Virus record (IMG/VR): IMGVR_UViG_3300025237_000002
Span: 1 to 64,000 of that record
Origin: a virus
Strand: one strand, 5' to 3'
Length of the DNA stretch: 64,000 nt
The notes below the pieces were generated by a model, which saw only the letters and a program-made list of their open reading frames with translations, ran no database searches and was not told the DNA's origin. The first letter of the stretch is position 1. Each line of letters starts with the position of its first letter. The position numbers and the translations under genes were made by a program. Positions 61,686-64,000 of this stretch are shown here, piece by piece.

Positions 61686-61824
61686 ATATAAATTAATGAG
61701 ATTGTGGTTTAAAATTAGATACCACAAAATATTTAGAAGCAAAGAAGAAAAGCTGCGAAGGAAGCAAAATGCTCTAGCACTTTACAACGAAATTATGAGT
61801 GAAAAATTTAGTGATAAAAAATAG
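61678..61824 (+). CDS. Small basic protein (48 aa)
   Basis: A 48-aa very basic protein (MIRYKLMRLWFKIRYHK...), overlapping the oxygenase end by 8 bases and ending in TAG. Function unknown. Confidence 0.5.
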   Translation: MIRYKLMRLWFKIRYHKIFRSKEEKLRRKQNALALYNEIMSEKFSDKK

Positions 61825-61835
61825 ATACGAATTTA

Positions 61836-61867
61836 TTTGCATATGTCGATAAAATTTCGTATATTTA
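61836..61867 (+). promoter_or_regulatory. Bacteroidota-type promoter
   Basis: TTTG at 61836-61839, 20 bp, TATATTTA at 61860-61867 (last base off consensus), with ATG at 61893. Confidence 0.65.
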
Positions 61868-61892
61868 CATATAAGAGTTAAATACTAATATT

Positions 61893-62255
61893 ATGCCAAC
61901 ACAAGGAGAAAGACAAAATTACCAATGGAGACCGAATGATAATTCGTCTACCACAAGGTTAAGATATGACTTGGAAGCTGAACATTGGTTAACCTCAATA
62001 AAATCAACATCTTCAAGAAGAGGTTCAGGTGGAAGTGGAAGTTTTGCGTTTTTATTCACGTTCTTCGCTTTAGCCTTCAATCTTTTGAACATACTCGTTC
62101 TTGGAATAACAATGTTATTCAAGTGGATGTTCGGACTTAACAAAAAGACTTCAAGGGTTGTTACCCATGAAGGTGTACGTGAAAGAATGTTAACACCTGA
62201 AGAGGTTGACGAAATAAATAGAACCCAAACACCAACAAGTATATATGAGAATTAA
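61893..62255 (+). CDS. Membrane protein (120 aa)
   Basis: A 120-aa protein with one or two membrane helices (residues ~50-83) after a polar N-terminus. Not recognised. Confidence 0.55.
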   Translation: MPTQGERQNYQWRPNDNSSTTRLRYDLEAEHWLTSIKSTSSRRGSGGSGSFAFLFTFFALAFNLLNILVLGITMLFKWMFGLNKKTSRVVTHEGVRERMLTPEEVDEINRTQTPTSIYEN

Positions 62256-62574
62256 AGGAACTTTATTTGATGAGTTAGGAAACTCATATCTAGCCGATAA
62301 TGTTGATATATATGTTGGTGAAATGAAAGATAGATTATTGGTTGTAACCTATATGAACACAATCCATTTTCATGAAATTGAACTAGATACTATGAAAACT
62401 CTAGTCAAAGAAGGTGTGATTGATACAATTGATGAAGATTACAATCCTAGTCTAACTCTAAGCGCAATAGATTCAATGAGGGAAGAAATCATTGAACGAT
62501 TCGATGAAGATTACCATGAGCATGTGATAGAACAACTTAAAAAGAAAATTTTAAAAGCTAAAAAAAATGGATAA
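62245..62574 (+). CDS. Hypothetical acidic protein (109 aa)
   Basis: A 109-aa acidic protein with N-terminal strands and C-terminal helix. Not recognised; overlaps both neighbours. Confidence 0.55.
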   Translation: MRIKGTLFDELGNSYLADNVDIYVGEMKDRLLVVTYMNTIHFHEIELDTMKTLVKEGVIDTIDEDYNPSLTLSAIDSMREEIIERFDEDYHEHVIEQLKKKILKAKKNG

Positions 62575-62749
62575 CGATTGGGGAGATAATACTGGAAAAA
62601 GAGTAGAGATTGATGGTGTAAGTCATTTATTAATACCCGAACAATCAACGGTTGTTAGCAAAGAAGGTGAATTTACGATGTATGATGACACACAAGGTCA
62701 TTGTGCGCTATGTGGACGTATAACTTGTAAACAAACATGTTTTAAATAA
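62567..62749 (+). CDS. Small Cys-rich protein (60 aa)
   Basis: A 60-aa protein ending CALCGRITCKQTCFK, which could bind one zinc. Not recognised. Confidence 0.55.
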   Translation: MDNDWGDNTGKRVEIDGVSHLLIPEQSTVVSKEGEFTMYDDTQGHCALCGRITCKQTCFK

Positions 62750-62919
62750 TGGATGCATTTCTACACTTATTAGGGTTATGTGGTGACACTCACTCACATT
62801 TCGACCTTATCGACTTACTCATCATCTTAGGTGGTGGTGGAGCTGGATTAGTTACAATTAAATTATACTACAGAACCGTGATATACATGGTTAAAGATTA
62901 CATTAAAAAAATATTATGA
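62749..62919 (+). CDS. Small membrane protein (56 aa)
   Basis: A 56-aa protein with one membrane helix (residues ~22-40, DLLIILGGGGAGLVTIKLYY). One-base overlap with the preceding stop and ATGA overlap with the next gene. Confidence 0.5.
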   Translation: MDAFLHLLGLCGDTHSHFDLIDLLIILGGGGAGLVTIKLYYRTVIYMVKDYIKKIL

Positions 62920-63683
62920 ATAAAATATACGGGGAAAATAGTGACAACGGACCTGAAGGTTCAACAGCAATAGGAAATGAAGTGGGTGCTGATAACATAG
63001 AAGATAAGTTTGTAAATGAAGTGTGTAACTTGGTTACAGAGATACTTGAAATTGGTTGGAAAGATAGAACTGTTTTTAAAGCAGTCCTAAAGAAAGCAAT
63101 TGGTAAAGATATTGATTCTAGTAATCGAGAAGATGGACTATTACAACAACATGGTGCCTATGTCTTAGATAAAGCGTCTAAACGAATTATTGATGAGTTA
63201 GAATTGGTTGACGTAAAGGTTAACCATGAGTATGCCGCACACGCTAAATTTGCTGATATAGTAAAAGCAATTAAAGCTAAGCTTGACGAACCATCGTTAA
63301 AAGTTGAAGAGCTTGATACTGAGGAATTTGCGGAGAAATTATTAGAGAAATATGGTCCAGAGTCTATATTTCAATTAGCTAAGTTGTTAATTAAAATTGC
63401 GAATGACGATGTTAATTTAGCTATTTCACAATCAATCTCAAGCCCAATGGCTGTTGATTATAGAGATGATAAAGTTAGGCAGAAAGAAGATGTAAAAAAG
63501 AAGAAATCGGATATTAAACCACCTAATATCATGCATTTGGTAGCTACTTATAAAGCTAGAATCTTAACTCTACAAAATAAAGATTTATCGAGTATTTCAG
63601 AATACAACGGAATAAAGATTGAAATTAATACTCTTCAAGGTGTGGTTGATAACCTATCCAGTTGGATTGTTTATAATTATTAA
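62916..63683 (+). CDS. Hypothetical helical protein (255 aa)
   Basis: A 255-aa mainly helical acidic protein, not recognised. The middle (KVEELDTEEFAEKLLEKYGPESIFQLAKLLIKI) and the C-terminal region (TLQNKDLSSISEYNGIKIEINTLQGVVDNL) contain likely coiled coils. Confidence 0.6.
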   Translation: MNKIYGENSDNGPEGSTAIGNEVGADNIEDKFVNEVCNLVTEILEIGWKDRTVFKAVLKKAIGKDIDSSNREDGLLQQHGAYVLDKASKRIIDELELVDVKVNHEYAAHAKFADIVKAIKAKLDEPSLKVEELDTEEFAEKLLEKYGPESIFQLAKLLIKIANDDVNLAISQSISSPMAVDYRDDKVRQKEDVKKKKSDIKPPNIMHLVATYKARILTLQNKDLSSISEYNGIKIEINTLQGVVDNLSSWIVYNY

Positions 63684-63689
63684 ACAAAA

Positions 63690-63721
63690 TTAGGTTTATA
63701 AGTTTATTATCATTATATTTG
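63690..63721 (+). promoter_or_regulatory. Bacteroidota-type promoter
   Basis: TTAG at 63690-63693, 20 bp, TATATTTG at 63714-63721. Confidence 0.75.
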
Positions 63722-63741
63722 CATCATAAAAAATAACAATT

Positions 63742-64000
63742 ATGCACGTAACCTTACAAATACTACATAGCGAAGAATACTTCCAACAAATGGATAGAGA
63801 AATCGATTGGGATGAAACTAATGACCCCAAAAAAGTATCGCTTGCACAAGCTGACCTTATCTTTAAGATTCTTACTTGTGAAGCATCTATATTCCTATTA
63901 CGTAGAGCAACTGGTTCAGATGGTGGAAACGTAGATATTATGGTGGGAGTCAGAAGAGATTTTATCAAAGAATATGAGAAATCATATGAACCATATAACT
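63742..64000 (+). CDS. Hypothetical protein, partial at window end
   Basis: An open frame of at least 86 codons (MHVTLQILHSEEYFQQMDR...) beginning after the promoter at 63690 and continuing past the window. Not recognised. Confidence 0.65.
   Translation, partial: MHVTLQILHSEEYFQQMDREIDWDETNDPKKVSLAQADLIFKILTCEASIFLLRRATGSDGGNVDIMVGVRRDFIKEYEKSYEPYN

Noticed and set aside
3126-63968. Minus-strand ORFs of 60-147 codons
   Set aside because: Each is antisense to a better-supported + strand gene or tRNA and shows no domain, promoter or spacing of its own.
1-64000. Integrated prophage or plasmid
   Set aside because: No integrase, attachment site, partition or replication-initiator gene is visible. 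One-strand gene order, RNA content and nucleotide-metabolism genes favour a lytic jumbo phage, although no virion gene in the window proves it.

Overview
The window looks like part of a large (jumbo-type) phage genome that infects a Bacteroidota host, probably a flavobacterium. Every convincing gene is on the + strand, and genes are packed with 1-20 bp gaps or ATGA-type overlaps. The DNA is AT-rich. Start codons are preceded by A-rich stretches instead of Shine-Dalgarno motifs. About 25 promoters share one layout: TTTG, CTTG or TTAG, then 20 bp, then TATATTTG or TATCTTTG. That is the Bacteroidota housekeeping promoter. One secreted protein carries a type IX secretion sorting domain, a system found only in that phylum. 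TAA, TGA and TAG are all used as stops. No capsid, tail or terminase gene is visible, so the phage assignment rests on the tRNA array, the giant phage-type RNA, the dNMP kinase, the sigma factor and the many small orphan genes.

Layout. 1-6.5 kb: small genes, an FMN glutamate-synthase-like enzyme, a SLOG protein, a class II synthetase-like protein, and a 463-bp tandem duplication holding MazG-like and Nudix genes. 6.5-14.2 kb: an envelope operon with an AAA+ ATPase, two coiled-coil proteins (one membrane-bound), a substrate-binding/OmpA fusion, an ABC permease and ATPase, and an outer-membrane barrel. 14.3-18.6 kb: an HNH protein, a lipoprotein, membrane proteins, a structured RNA, and a BspA-like protein with a type IX sorting domain. 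18.6-24.8 kb: tandem promoters, a roughly 0.9-kb ornate RNA (GOLLD/ROOL type), about 18 good tRNAs, about 13 aberrant tRNA-like elements, and a 33-aa microgene. 24.8-31.4 kb: small genes, MscL, a TAGT-type glycosyltransferase, a PD-(D/E)XK protein, a candidate minimal RNase P RNA and an ADP-ribosylglycohydrolase.

31.4-40.3 kb: a NADAR/tRNA-binding fusion, a macrodomain, Tpt1/KptA, Thg1, a calcineurin-like phosphatase, an M42 peptidase, a 2H phosphoesterase and YqeY. 40.3-53 kb: NadM-Nudix, a zincin, nicotinamide phosphoribosyltransferase, an RlmN-like radical SAM enzyme, Sir2, a truncated GluRS and PRPP synthetase. 53-64 kb: dNMP kinase, a frameshifted CoaB/aldolase gene, a HAD protein, a sigma-70 factor preceded by three tandem mini-hairpins, two copies of a second promoter-like motif, and a 2OG-oxygenase-like protein.

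Three themes emerge. (1) NAD+ and ADP-ribose control: PRPP synthetase, NamPRT and NadM form a complete nicotinamide-to-NAD+ route, and NADAR, macrodomain and ARH proteins could remove ADP-ribose marks. This fits resistance to NAD-depleting and ADP-ribosylating defences. (2) RNA and tRNA maintenance: the tRNA array, Tpt1, Thg1, RlmN, a GluRS-like enzyme, a tRNA-binding fusion and the RNase P-like RNA. (3) Envelope remodelling: an ABC importer tied to peptidoglycan, an outer-membrane barrel, MscL and a type IX cargo. Functional links are inference from sequence and neighbourhood.
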